Part shown: piece after piece, positions 20,060-29,626 of the stretch | Layout of the letters: each line of letters starts with the position of its first letter | Position numbering within the stretch: the stretch's first letter is position 1 | From: Methylocaldum szegediense | GTDB taxonomy: Bacteria > Pseudomonadota > Gammaproteobacteria > Methylococcales > Methylococcaceae | Reading direction: 5' to 3' | Length of the DNA: 64,000 bases | Assembly (NCBI RefSeq): GCF_949769195.1 | Contig: NZ_OX458333.1 | Location: forward strand, 744,001-808,000 | The notes under the pieces: generated by a model | Databases searched by the model: none | What the model was told of the DNA's origin: nothing | Seen by the model: the letters and a program-made list of their open reading frames with translations, nothing else | Position numbers and translations under genes: made by a program

Positions 20060-20685
20060 ACCTTGCTCATCCTACCTAAATCCCTTCTCGCATTGGGGGA
20101 AGGGAGTTAGCACTGGGTAAGGCGGGTTAGGCCGATAGGGCCGAAACCCGCCGGACACCTCGAAAAAGCTGGCTATGCGGAGCCGAGGGGCTAACCCGCC
20201 CCAATTCTTGGCGACCTCTTTGCTCGCGACGGGGGTTAATTCCTCGTGTCGTCGGGGCGGCATTTTTTGGTGTCGCCTGACCCTTAGAGTCTATCCAAAT
20301 GGGCTTAAGAAACCCTTCGATAAGCCTGGCCTGGGTTCACCCGAAAGGCTCAGGGCAACGGCCTATTGGGATAGACTCTTAGGTCTGGAGCAGGAGGCGG
20401 CGGTGGATTATTTTCCGGATCAAGTTTTTCGCAAAAAAAGCACCGCTTTTGGCGGCGCGGTACAACCCAGTGAGGTGTAATAGCTGGCGCGGACGGACGA
20501 TAGCCGTGGAGGAAGAGGGGGCCCGAGGTTCAGTGCCCGTCCGACGCTGTTCTTATTAAAGCAACAAAAATGCCATCCTCGAATCCAGCATCTACGCGTC
20601 ACTCGCCGCGGCTATTTTGGGCGATGCGCGAAAAGGCTGCGTCCATTCGGGCATTTCACCCTCGTTGGTACTTTAGCCGGCAGGC
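20060..20685. repeat. Intergenic with long inverted repeat
   Basis: No gene is seen. Arms at 20282-20304 and 20361-20383 (both built on AGAGTCTATCC, the second inverted) are nearly perfect over 23 bp and enclose about 56 bp containing ACCCTTCGATAAGCCTGG and AAGGCTCAGGGCAACGG. This looks like a small mobile palindromic element. Confidence 0.55.
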
Positions 20686-21822
20686 TCAGGATATGAGCAA
20701 TTCCTCGTCCAGTTCGGCGACCAGGCGGGCCGCAACCTCTCGCAATGATTTCGTTTCGGTGAAGACCGCTCGCTGACGGAGGTAACTCTGCGCGGTGTCG
20801 AGCCAGGTTTCGAGCTGATCGAGCCAGTGCTTGGTCCCTAGCTCTTCGGCGGTTTCTGCCAAGCCGGCTAAAAGCTCGCGTGCCAGGGCTTTGATCGGTC
20901 GGACGTGACCGGTTTCATCGACGATGATTTGCGCTTCCACGCCATGATGAGAGGCCCGAAAACAGTTTTCCTTTTGCGCCCACCATTGCTGCAGAATTGT
21001 GGGCTGTGCTGGTATTTCGCGCTGCCAGCACCGGAGCAGATAAACTTGCAGCGTCTGGACCAACGCAGCGAGCATGAATGTTTCGCGCAGGGTCGGCTGG
21101 ACGTCCATGACCCGGACCTCGAGCGTACCGAAGCGAGGGTTCGGTCGGATATCCCAGTGGATGTCCCGTACTACATGAGCGGCGCCAGCCGCGCGCAGGT
21201 TATCGAAGCACCTGGCGAATTCGCGCCAAGAGGCGAAGCTCGGCGGCAGTCCATAGTCGCGCATTGCCGCGAGGATGCGCTGACGGAACGATGCGAAGCC
21301 GGTGTCCTGGCCCTGCCAGAACGGCGAACTGGCCGAGAGTGCCAGTAGAATGGGCAGGAACGGCTTCAGCAGACTCATAACCCCTACCGCGGCATCGCCC
21401 GACGGCATGCCGACATGGACGTGGAGGGCATAGGTTTTCAGCGTATGAGATAGGTAAACCATACGCTGTTCTATCTCGACATAATGGGGCAAGGGCGTTA
21501 TTGCGGCCGGATGTAGCGAGAAGGGATGCGTACCGGCGCCGCAAAGTGCAAGATTCAATCGCTCGCAGTGACGTTTCAGCTCACTGACCAGGTTGGTAAC
21601 ATCCGAGCGAAGTTGATCGATAGTGGTGCAAACGCTGGAATTGATTTCTACCGTGCACTGGGTGAATTCCGGCTTGATGCGCGGTTCTTCGGAAAAGCTC
21701 TGCAGCAGGGGAAGAATCCCGTCGACCAGGTCGAGCGTGTCCGAATCGAGCAATTGAAACTCGATCTCGATTCCAACCGTAGGATATTCCGAACCGGCGA
21801 ATTCTAGCTCGTCACCCTGCAT
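20686..21822 (-). CDS. Carboxylate-amine ligase, YbdK/GCS2 family
   Basis: The 378-aa protein belongs to the glutamate-cysteine ligase type 2 family (YbdK-like). Signature blocks are TVGIEIEFQLLD at the N-terminus, QCTVEINSSVC, the YALHVHVGMPSGD metal/ATP block and NPRFGTLEVRVMDVQPTLRE. YbdK makes gamma-glutamyl bonds weakly in vitro, and the true substrate is uncertain. Its start overlaps the end of the upstream amidohydrolase by 11 bp, so the two are translationally coupled and may act on one peptide-like metabolite. Confidence 0.9.
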   Translation of the reverse strand: MQGDELEFAGSEYPTVGIEIEFQLLDSDTLDLVDGILPLLQSFSEEPRIKPEFTQCTVEINSSVCTTIDQLRSDVTNLVSELKRHCERLNLALCGAGTHPFSLHPAAITPLPHYVEIEQRMVYLSHTLKTYALHVHVGMPSGDAAVGVMSLLKPFLPILLALSASSPFWQGQDTGFASFRQRILAAMRDYGLPPSFASWREFARCFDNLRAAGAAHVVRDIHWDIRPNPRFGTLEVRVMDVQPTLRETFMLAALVQTLQVYLLRCWQREIPAQPTILQQWWAQKENCFRASHHGVEAQIIVDETGHVRPIKALARELLAGLAETAEELGTKHWLDQLETWLDTAQSYLRQRAVFTETKSLREVAARLVAELDEELLIS

Positions 21823-23008
21823 ATGCTTCGATGGCGTCGCGCGCCACCTGATCGAAGAAAGCCGCCCCGACTTTCATCGCTTCCTCGTCGAAGTCGAAGG
21901 CGGGACTATGCAAGGGAATATGTTCCCACCCGTCTCGGAGTGCGCCCAGTCTCACGTAGCAGCCCGGGATCTCCTGGAGATAGTAGGAGAAGTCTTCAGA
22001 GCCCATGCTGGGATATTCCATGGTCACGAGACCCTTTTCACCGACCACCTTCGCCGCCGCGCGCCGGGCAATTTCCGCTTCGGTGACGGTGTTCACCACG
22101 GGCGGATAGCCCTCGTTGATGATCACTTCGATCCGTGCGCCGTGGAGGTCCCCAATACCCTTGGCCATACGTTCGATACCTCCGATGAGCCGTTTTCGCA
22201 CGTCCGGCAGGGTGGTGCGCATCGTGCCGCGCAGCGTCGCGGTTTCGGCGATGACGTTGGGGGCGCTGCCGGCGCTGATCTGACCGATGGTGATCACTGA
22301 CGGATAAACGGGGTTGACTTCCCTGGAGACCAGTGTCTGTATGGCCACGATCAGGAGACTCGAGACCACGACCGCATCCACGGCTTCGTGGGGTCTCGCC
22401 CCGTGGCCACCGCGTCCCTGGACCTGGATAAGGAAGCCATCCGACTGGGCGGTAATTACGCCGGGAGTGACCATGATTTCCCCGACCCGGTAATGCCCCG
22501 TCAGATGCCCGCCGAAGATGGCTTTGACGCCTGAAAGGGCTCCCGAGCGCAGAATGACCCTTGAGCCGCCGCCGCGCTCCTCGGCCGGCTGGAAAACCAA
22601 CAGGACGTTACCAGGGGGCGGATTGGACTTGAGCAGGGCCGCCGCCCCGAGCACCATGGCCATGTGCCCGTCGTGTCCGCAGGCGTGCATCTTGCCCGGA
22701 TTCACGGAAGCGAAAGGCAGGCCGGTGCTCTCGAAGCCCGGCAAACCGTCCATTTCAGCCCGTAAGGCCACGGTGACACCGTCCGGCTTGCCCGTAATCC
22801 GGGCCACGATGCCGCCGCCGATGCCGCCGTATTCATACGGAATGCCGAGCCGATCGAGTTCCTCCATGATCACGCGAGCCGTTTGAACTTCCTCGAAGGC
22901 CAATTCGGGATAGCGGTGCAGCGTTCGGCGCAGTTCCACCATGCGGGGATAGATCCGCTCGACATCGGCACGCGAAGCTACGGAGGATTGGGCATTCGGT
23001 CGTTTCAT
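21812..23008 (-). CDS. M20-family amidohydrolase
   Basis: The 398-aa metal-dependent amidohydrolase is of the hippuricase / N-acyl-amino-acid hydrolase type. Family blocks are LRAEMDGLPG, the metal-binding MHACGHDGHMAM, QPAEERGGG, GRGGHGARPHEAVDAV and the C-terminal SMGSEDFSYYLQEIPG. It hydrolyses N-acyl or conjugated amino acids. No signal peptide is seen, so it is cytoplasmic. The overlap with the YbdK-type ligase suggests a make-and-break pair for an amide conjugate (inference). Confidence 0.93.
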   Translation of the reverse strand: MKRPNAQSSVASRADVERIYPRMVELRRTLHRYPELAFEEVQTARVIMEELDRLGIPYEYGGIGGGIVARITGKPDGVTVALRAEMDGLPGFESTGLPFASVNPGKMHACGHDGHMAMVLGAAALLKSNPPPGNVLLVFQPAEERGGGSRVILRSGALSGVKAIFGGHLTGHYRVGEIMVTPGVITAQSDGFLIQVQGRGGHGARPHEAVDAVVVSSLLIVAIQTLVSREVNPVYPSVITIGQISAGSAPNVIAETATLRGTMRTTLPDVRKRLIGGIERMAKGIGDLHGARIEVIINEGYPPVVNTVTEAEIARRAAAKVVGEKGLVTMEYPSMGSEDFSYYLQEIPGCYVRLGALRDGWEHIPLHSPAFDFDEEAMKVGAAFFDQVARDAIEAYAG

Positions 23009-23506
23009 CGTCAGGCGGAAAGATGGATTTAGCCGGTCTCACCATGAGGAAGGCGGGGCGGTCCCACAAAATCGTGCTGCTTCCAGCGGTAGGGTTCCGG
23101 CCTTTTGCCTGGGACCCCCTTGCTTGACCACCTGCCAGGACGGTGTCCGTTGTCGTACGGGCAAGCCCCGGCCGGTGGTTCTTGTCTTCGGTTCGGGATG
23201 TTCAAGCCTCAGCCTTCCATAGACTACGATGGTGGGGCGAGGAGATAGTTCCGCCTGCAGAGCCTTGTGACTGCTTCGAAGCCGTTCGGCCGGAGCCCTT
23301 CGACTCGGCTGAAGACGGGCATGCCGAAGTACCGAATCAGAGCTTCCTCAACCCATAGCTTCCGTGATTGAGAGGGCGCTATCGCGAGACAAAGCCAACC
23401 AGCATAGGCTGTAAATCGATCTGATGCTGACTTGACCGGACGGGTACCGACAGTCCTGATCGTTCGGGCGGTCGCCCGGCCCAAAGCGGGCATCTCCGAA
23501 CTGGGA
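23009..23506. other. Intergenic, no gene recognised
   Basis: No supported gene. A fragment near 23290-23330 (GCCCTTCGACTCGGCTGAAGAC) resembles the dispersed CCTTCGAC...GCTCAGG repeats. Confidence 0.4.
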
Positions 23507-23638
23507 TCATCGGTGCATCAGTCCCAATATGCCGATGACGATCAAATAGATCGCTACGAGATAATTCAATAATCTCGGCATAAGCAAGATCAATATACCA
23601 ATGACCAGCGCGAGAACAGGCTGGAAGGGTACGTACAT
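23507..23638 (-). CDS. DUF3096-type small membrane protein
   Basis: This 43-aa protein has one long hydrophobic stretch broken by MPRLLNYLVAIYLIVIG, with Pro and Arg in the middle. That matches the short DUF3096 family of unknown function. An AGGAGG ribosome binding site lies 5 bp upstream of the ATG at 23638. It is a very short gene that length filters miss. Confidence 0.75.
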   Translation of the reverse strand: MYVPFQPVLALVIGILILLMPRLLNYLVAIYLIVIGILGLMHR

Positions 23639-23723
23639 GAATCCTCCTGAATTTCTTATCTAACGTGATTGAGTCTAGTTGCTGGTCCTAGGTCAGGCAA
23701 TGTGGAAGGTCCCCGTTCGCAGC

Positions 23724-24182
23724 CTATTTCGGCGGCTTACCCTCGCGTGGGATCGGTGCTATCTGAAATTCGCCGCCGCTGCTCCTCACCTCGAACAAGG
23801 CATCGAACCCTTCCTCCCAGGCTGGCGATTGCCAGCGCCGAAACGCGCTTCGGATGGCTTTTTCCGGCACCCTGCGGCGTACGTTCCGCAAAGCATTCCG
23901 AACCAGAGCCTCCTCCAGCTCGACTCGGAAGGCGTAACCGACGACGCGAAACCCGGCGCGTTTGGCGGGCGGAATATAACGGGCGCGGTCTTCTCGAGTC
24001 AGATTGGTATTTTCCACCACATAAGGCTGCTTCGCGCCCAGACAGGCGGCAATCAGCAGCCTTTCCCGATGCCGGGTGCGCAGCATGTCGAGGTTGATCC
24101 GGATATGCGTGTCGACGAAATACGCTTTAAAAAACGTCGACTTTCCGGCGGCTTGAATCCCCATAAACACGACGGTTTCCAT
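23724..24182 (-). CDS. P-loop kinase-like ATPase (AAA_33 type)
   Basis: The 152-aa protein starts METVVFMGIQAAGKSTFFKA, a clear Walker A (GIQAAGKST). The central VVENTNLTREDRARYIPPAK segment is typical of small P-loop kinases related to polynucleotide kinase and zeta-toxin-like proteins. A second-strand Asp (RINLDML) is also present. The substrate is unknown. The start at 24182 puts the P-loop at the usual place; an ATG at 24218 is in frame but would add 12 residues. Confidence 0.75.
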   Translation of the reverse strand: METVVFMGIQAAGKSTFFKAYFVDTHIRINLDMLRTRHRERLLIAACLGAKQPYVVENTNLTREDRARYIPPAKRAGFRVVGYAFRVELEEALVRNALRNVRRRVPEKAIRSAFRRWQSPAWEEGFDALFEVRSSGGEFQIAPIPREGKPPK

Positions 24183-24334
24183 GGCCGGCCGCGAATACGG
24201 AACGGTGAGGCGAGTCAACGATTTGAGCGATACGACATGGGACCCATTCCGGAAGGTCTCAAGCCCCTCCGACCTGGCAAGGCGAGCACGGACTCGCGAG
24301 ACCGGCTCTGGACAGCAGCCTACGGGAGGGTAAC

Positions 24335-24616
24335 CTAGGGTGTCAAAATGGCGGTATCGGTTGGGTCTGGCGCTAGGAGTTTAAGGTCCTCGTATTCCTC
24401 GGGACTGAGCTTCCCGTCACTGTTCTGATCCAGCGTCATGAAGTACACCGGCAAACCGGAAACCGCCTTGGACTCACGCGCTGAAATGTATCCGTCCTTG
24501 TCCTTGTCGACCTCGGAAAAAGGCGGGGGATATGCAGGGTCCGCCGCTTGCAGTGGCAGGACGCTGAAACTTGTGGCTAATGCTGGCAGTAGGCGGAAAA
24601 TCGGGTTCGTTTTCAT
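24335..24616 (-). CDS. Exported EF-hand protein
   Basis: The 93-aa protein has a signal peptide ending near VLPLQAA and two canonical EF-hand loops, DKDKDGYISARE and DQNSDGKLSPEE. It probably binds Ca2+ in the periplasm or outside the cell. A GGAGA ribosome binding site precedes the ATG. It lies within 1 kb of a Ca2+-type ATPase gene, although no direct link is shown. Confidence 0.8.
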   Translation of the reverse strand: MKTNPIFRLLPALATSFSVLPLQAADPAYPPPFSEVDKDKDGYISARESKAVSGLPVYFMTLDQNSDGKLSPEEYEDLKLLAPDPTDTAILTP

Positions 24617-24799
24617 TGCGTCTCCTTACTCTATTGATCGGGCACCTAACCGAATCCGAGCGCAGCATCCCTGGATAGAGCGCGAACGGGATGAATCCGG
24701 TCAGCGTTACGCATCAGCGGTGGGGGTGGCGAAGCGCCTCCGAAGCTAGCCAGCACAGGTACGGGGCTTCCGCACCTGTGCTGACTCACTGGGCCGGTT

Positions 24800-25153
24800 T
24801 TAGCCCGCCTTCAGCCAAGAACTGCACCAGCCGTTAACGGATACGAGCTTGCCGCCGAAGATGCTGCACGGGCGCCATTCACCTTCTCCAGCCTGGAGAA
24901 ACTTGCAATTGTGACAGAACTGCTGTTCACCCGGCGTGCCCTCTCGTGGCGGCCGCTTGGCCTTGCTCGCATCTTCCACGTAATGGAGCGATTTGGCCAT
25001 CGGATCGTTCGGCGAAAGTTTTTGCCCTTCCGCTGGGGATGTTTCCTGAGCCTGCCCCCGTCGCATGAGTCCGCTGAGGGAAACGGTTATCACCGTAAGC
25101 AGCGCGGTTTTGATGGCTTGGCGGCGGCTGGGAACGAACCTTGAGTCTGACAT
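24800..25153 (-). CDS. High-potential iron-sulfur protein (HiPIP)
   Basis: The 117-aa precursor has a Tat-type signal (SRRQAIKTALL) and a mature domain with four cysteines in the HiPIP pattern: FCHNC, then RPCSIFGG, then NGWCSSW. These bind one [4Fe-4S] cluster. HiPIPs carry electrons in the periplasm of purple bacteria and some gammaproteobacteria. An AAGGAGGG ribosome binding site precedes the ATG. No partner oxidase or reaction centre is in the window. Confidence 0.93.
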   Translation of the reverse strand: MSDSRFVPSRRQAIKTALLTVITVSLSGLMRRGQAQETSPAEGQKLSPNDPMAKSLHYVEDASKAKRPPREGTPGEQQFCHNCKFLQAGEGEWRPCSIFGGKLVSVNGWCSSWLKAG

Positions 25154-25404
25154 GGCACCCTCCTTAGAACCAAGTTGTACGATTGCTTATGAAGCTCGCT
25201 TCGCGAGTTAATTGACGATGGAACCTCAAATTTCGAATTAGTTCCGACGTCAACAATGCACCTGCACCTACTCGCAGTCAAGCGACAAGGCGGTGAAACC
25301 GAAATCCGGTGTTTCCTCCTCGATTATCGTTCAACGAAAGCGTTCATTCGTCCATATCGGGATGGACTTCCAGACACTATGCGTCCTAGCGTTCCGCCTT
25401 TCCT

Positions 25405-28334
25405 TTAATCATCGCGGAGTTCCTCGTACGCTCTCAGCAAGGTTTCGCTTAGTATCCGGTAAGCCTCCAGTTTTTCGCTCGCCCTGCCTTCGGCCGCGAC
25501 TTTTTCCACGGCTTCTTTGCCGAAGCTCGCGATGTAGGCTTCGAGCAAGGTCTTGCTCAATAGATAAAATTCCAGCAATCGTTCTTCGCGTCCCACCGGG
25601 ACCGGTTTCCTCTTTGGAAGCGCTTTTTTCGGCACCCATTCGGTTGGCTTGCCGAATATCCGATCGAGACTCTTCTCCAACGTTACACCGAGGAACAGGA
25701 AGGCCGCGAAGGCGGTGCCGATCCATTGCCAGTCTACCGGAGCGAGGGGCGTTACCTCGAAGATCGTGTTCGCCGGCGTGTAAAGGACGATCGCCTGCAG
25801 GGCGAAGCTCGATATCACGGCGGCGACCAGCCACGGATTCGACAGTATCGAAAGTTCGTAGCGCGTCCGAATAATTTGGATTCGGACCATCTCGGCGACG
25901 ACGATGAAGGTGAAGAGCCGGCTCTGCGCCAGTATCGGCTCGCCCGCATCCATGAGACCGTGGAAGAACAGCGGCAGCCCGGTCGCGGCCATGAGTAGGC
26001 CGAAGCCGAGAATCGAGACAACGATGCGGCGATCGATCACCGATTCGCCCGAACCGCGCGGCGGCCGTTTCATGATGCCTCGCATCTTGGGGTCGGCGGC
26101 CAGGGCCAGGGCGGGAAGACCGTCGGTCACCAGATTGATCCATAGCAGCATCACCGGCGTGAGAATCAAAGCCTCGCTCTGGCCCCCGAAAAGCTGCGGA
26201 AACAGCGCCGTGCCCGCCAATATACCCAGGAAGACGACCAGGATTTCGCCGGCGTTCGCCGAAAGCAAGAAATTGACGAACTTGCGGATGTTGTCGAAGA
26301 TGCCCCGTCCTTCGGCGATGGCGTTGCGCAGGGTGACGAAATTGTCGTCCTGCAGCACCATGTCGGACGCTTCCTTGGCCACGTCGGTCCCGCGCTGACC
26401 CATGGCGATCCCGACATCGGCATGGCGGAGCGCGGCGGCGTCGTTCACGCCGTCACCCGTCATGGCCACCCGATGACCGTTTTCTTGAAGCGCTTTCAGG
26501 AGAGCAACTTTGTGATGGGGCGAAACGCGGGCGAAGACCTCGGTTCGCTCCACGATTTTTCTCAGTTCCTGCTCTGCGACGCGCTCGATGTCCGTACCGG
26601 TCATGGCGCCTTCCGGGCTGAATCCGAGCTGTGTCCCGATGGCTTTGGCCGTCGCCGGGTTATCGCCGGTGACCATGATGACCCGGATGCCCGCGTTTCG
26701 GCAGTCCTGGACCGCTTCCTTGACCTCGGCGCGGGGAGGGTCGATCATGGCCTGCAAGCCCAGAAAGACCATCCCACTCTCGGTCTCGTCTTCGTTCCGC
26801 TCTGTCTCCTGCACTTCCTTGTGAGCGCAGGCCAGAACGCGAAAGGCGCTGTTGGCAAACATCTTGTTCTGGTCCAGGATCGCCTGCCGGGTTTCCTCAT
26901 CCAAGGGCCTGGCCTCGCCGTCCAGCCAAACCGAACCGCATCGATCCAGCACCACCTCCGGCGCGCCTTTCATATAGGCCATCGACGGCTGCTCTTTTTT
27001 TTTGCGATCACCGTCATCCGCTTGCGCTCGGATGAGAAAGGAACCTCGTGTAAGCGTTCCGCCTCGGGGTCTATGCCGGCCTTAGCGGCCGCGACCAGGA
27101 GGGCGACTTCCGTGGGATCGCCGGAATAGCCTGCCTTTCCGGACTCCTCGCTACGTTCCGCATCGTTGGCGACGGCCCCGCATACCAAGAGCGGTTCCAG
27201 CGCCTCGGCGGGCACGGGTTTGCCGTCCAGGCGGAAATCGCCCTCCGGTTTCGTGCCTTCTCCCGTCACCTCGTAGACCCGGCTGGAGAAATAAAGCCTT
27301 TTGACGGTCATCTGGTTTTCCGTGAGCGTGCCCGTCTTGTCGGTCAGGATCGCGTCCACCGAGCCCAGGCTCTCCACCACCGAAAGCCGCCGAACCAGGG
27401 CGTTCTGCCTGATCATTCTTTGCGAACCCAGAGCGAGGGCGAGCGTCACCACAGCGGGCAGACCCTCGGGTACAGCGGCCACGGCCAGGGTGACGGCCAC
27501 TAGGATGATGGTGAGGAGTCCGGTCTCGGTGAAAAAGTACTGAACGGATGCTACGGCCCCAATTAAACCCAGAATGCCGTATCCGATCTGCTTTCCCAGG
27601 CGGTCGACCTCCTCTTGGAACGGCGTTCTCGGCTGTTCGGCCCTCTCGATCTCGGCAGCGATGGCGCCCACCTCCGTGTCCATGCCCGTGGCCACCACCA
27701 CGGCCTTGGCCCGTCCTCTCACCGCATCGGTGTTCATGAACACCATATTGCTGCGCTGGGCCAAAGGCGCGTCTTCGTCCACCGGGGCTCGCTGTTTGGC
27801 TACCGTCGCGCTTTCCCCGGTCAGCGAGGCTTCGGTCGTTTCCAGGCTATGCGCCTCGAGTAAACGGGCGTCGGCCGGAATCCGGTTGCCCTGGCCGATT
27901 AGGATCACATCGCCCGGAACGAGTTCGGCCGCCCGCAGCGTGACCTTTTTTCCATCTCTGAGCACACGCGCTTCGGGCGTGGCGAGCTTCCGGAGCGACT
28001 GCATCGCTTTCTCGGCCCGGTAGTCCTGCACGAAGCCGAAAATCCCGTTGGCCAACACGATGAGCAGAATGAGCGCGGCTTCGGTGTATTCGGGCTCCGA
28101 GCCAGGCAGAAAACCCACGGCGACCGAGAGAACCGCCGCCGCGAGCAAGAGATAGATCAGGAAATCGTTGAACTGGGCTAGGAAAATTCTAAGCGGCGAG
28201 ATGTTCCGTCCTTTACAGATCTCGTTGGGACCGTGTTCGGCGAGACGGCGCCGGGCCTCGTCGCCGGAAAGGCCTTCCGCCCGCGTCCTCAGCTCTTCAA
28301 GAGTCCGGTCTATGGATAGACTGTGCCAGCTCAT
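25405..28334 (-). CDS. P2A-type Ca2+-transporting ATPase, split by -1 shift at A9
   Basis: The first frame (28334 to 26970) holds the actuator domain (SLTGESATV), PEGLP in helix M4 (Glu290) and the phosphorylation site DKTGT (Asp332). The second frame (26982 to 25405) holds MKGAPE, GDGVNDAAAL, LLSANAGEI in M5 and NLVTDGLPAL in M6. Residues that bind Ca2+ in SERCA (Glu in M4, Asn and Glu in M5, Asn, Thr and Asp in M6) are all present. The frames join at nine A residues (T9 at 26995-27003); one more A would restore KKKEQPSMAYMKGAPE. This may be a sequencing error, polymerase slippage or a recent mutation. The joined protein would be about 975 aa and would export Ca2+. Confidence 0.85.
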
Positions 28335-28512
28335 GTTCGAGGTCCTTCTCTCATTTTCGACAGCCGAGAAGGTACCGCGTGCCTAGCGGTCTCCGCTGGC
28401 CGGTTCGAGTATCTTGGCTAAAGGAACCCGGTCGATTGCCCCTTGCCGATAGAGAACTTACGTTATGACGCCGGGTCTGCTTCTAGTAAGCCTGTTGCGT
28501 AGAGGAACAGTC

Positions 28513-29493
28513 ATGCGGGGCAGGATCGAGGATACCGTTACCGTGATCACCGGTGCTTCGAGCGGTATCGGCAGAGCCGCGGCGCTGGCGTTCGTACGGG
28601 CGGGCGGGGCGGTGGTCGTCGCCGCGCGCCGTGAGGAGGCGCTCGAGGAGTTGGCGCTGGAGTGTGAGGCGGCTGGCGGGCAGGCATTGGCCGTGCCGGT
28701 CGATGTGACCGACGCGCAGGCGGTCGAAGCTCTGGCGCGACGGGCCGTCGAAACCTTCGGGCGGGTGGATTTCTGGATCAATAATGCGGCGGTGAGTCTC
28801 TTCGGTCGTTTCGAGGCAACCCCGGCTGCGGATTTCCGGCGGGTGATCGAGACCAACCTCTTGGGCTGTGTCCACGGCGCACGGGCGATTCTGCCGCGGT
28901 TCCGGGAGCAAGGAGACGGTGTGCTCGTCAATGTCTCTTCGGGGGTCGGCAAGATGCCCCAGCCATTCGCCAACGCTTACGTCATTAGCAAACACGGCAT
29001 CGTCGCGCTGTCCGATTGCCTACGGCAGGAGCTTTGGGACATGCCGGACATCCATGTTGTCACGGTGCTCCCGCCGGCGACCGACACGCCCCTGTTTCAA
29101 CAGGCCGGCAATTACATGGGACGCGCGGCCGAACCCATGTGGCCGGTCTATGACCCCGAAACAATTGCCCGAGCCATCGTATCGGCCGCGCTCGCGCCGC
29201 GCCGAGAGGTCATCGTGGGTCCCAACATCAGGGCAGCGATCGTTGCCTGGCGGATCGTGCCCGGCCTATTCGACCGATTGGCGGCTCGGGTGGTCGAAGC
29301 GAAGCACTTTCAAGACCGCGTCGTTCCACCGACATCAGGCAATCTGTTCGAACCCATGCCGGAATCTGCGAGTGTGCACGGCGGTTGGAAAAGACCCCGG
29401 CAAAGACCGTCGATCGCCTGGATGGCGCTGGCGGGAGCGCGGGGGATGGGTGTGGGTTACGGATTTGCCGGACGCGGAAGGCGGCCGCGATGA
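28513..29493 (+). CDS. SDR-family oxidoreductase
   Basis: The 326-aa protein is a classical-type short-chain dehydrogenase with an extended C-terminus. Motifs are TGASSGIGRAA (cofactor), NNAAVS, a catalytic VNVSSGVG serine and YVISKHG. The C-terminus after residue 250 is basic and long, as in membrane-associated SDRs. Substrate unknown. An AGAGGA ribosome binding site precedes the ATG at 28513. It is followed by the aldolase-like gene after 133 bp. Confidence 0.85.
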   Translation: MRGRIEDTVTVITGASSGIGRAAALAFVRAGGAVVVAARREEALEELALECEAAGGQALAVPVDVTDAQAVEALARRAVETFGRVDFWINNAAVSLFGRFEATPAADFRRVIETNLLGCVHGARAILPRFREQGDGVLVNVSSGVGKMPQPFANAYVISKHGIVALSDCLRQELWDMPDIHVVTVLPPATDTPLFQQAGNYMGRAAEPMWPVYDPETIARAIVSAALAPRREVIVGPNIRAAIVAWRIVPGLFDRLAARVVEAKHFQDRVVPPTSGNLFEPMPESASVHGGWKRPRQRPSIAWMALAGARGMGVGYGFAGRGRRPR

Positions 29494-29626
29494 AATCTCG
29501 GGGCTTCGGATTTGCGCCGATGGTATCGAATACGCATCGGCAGGGCGTGAAATGCTGGTGTCTTCGACAAGCGAATGACCGGAGTCCCGCCCGATTTTTC
29601 TCCCTCAGATCAAGAGGAGCAAAGCC

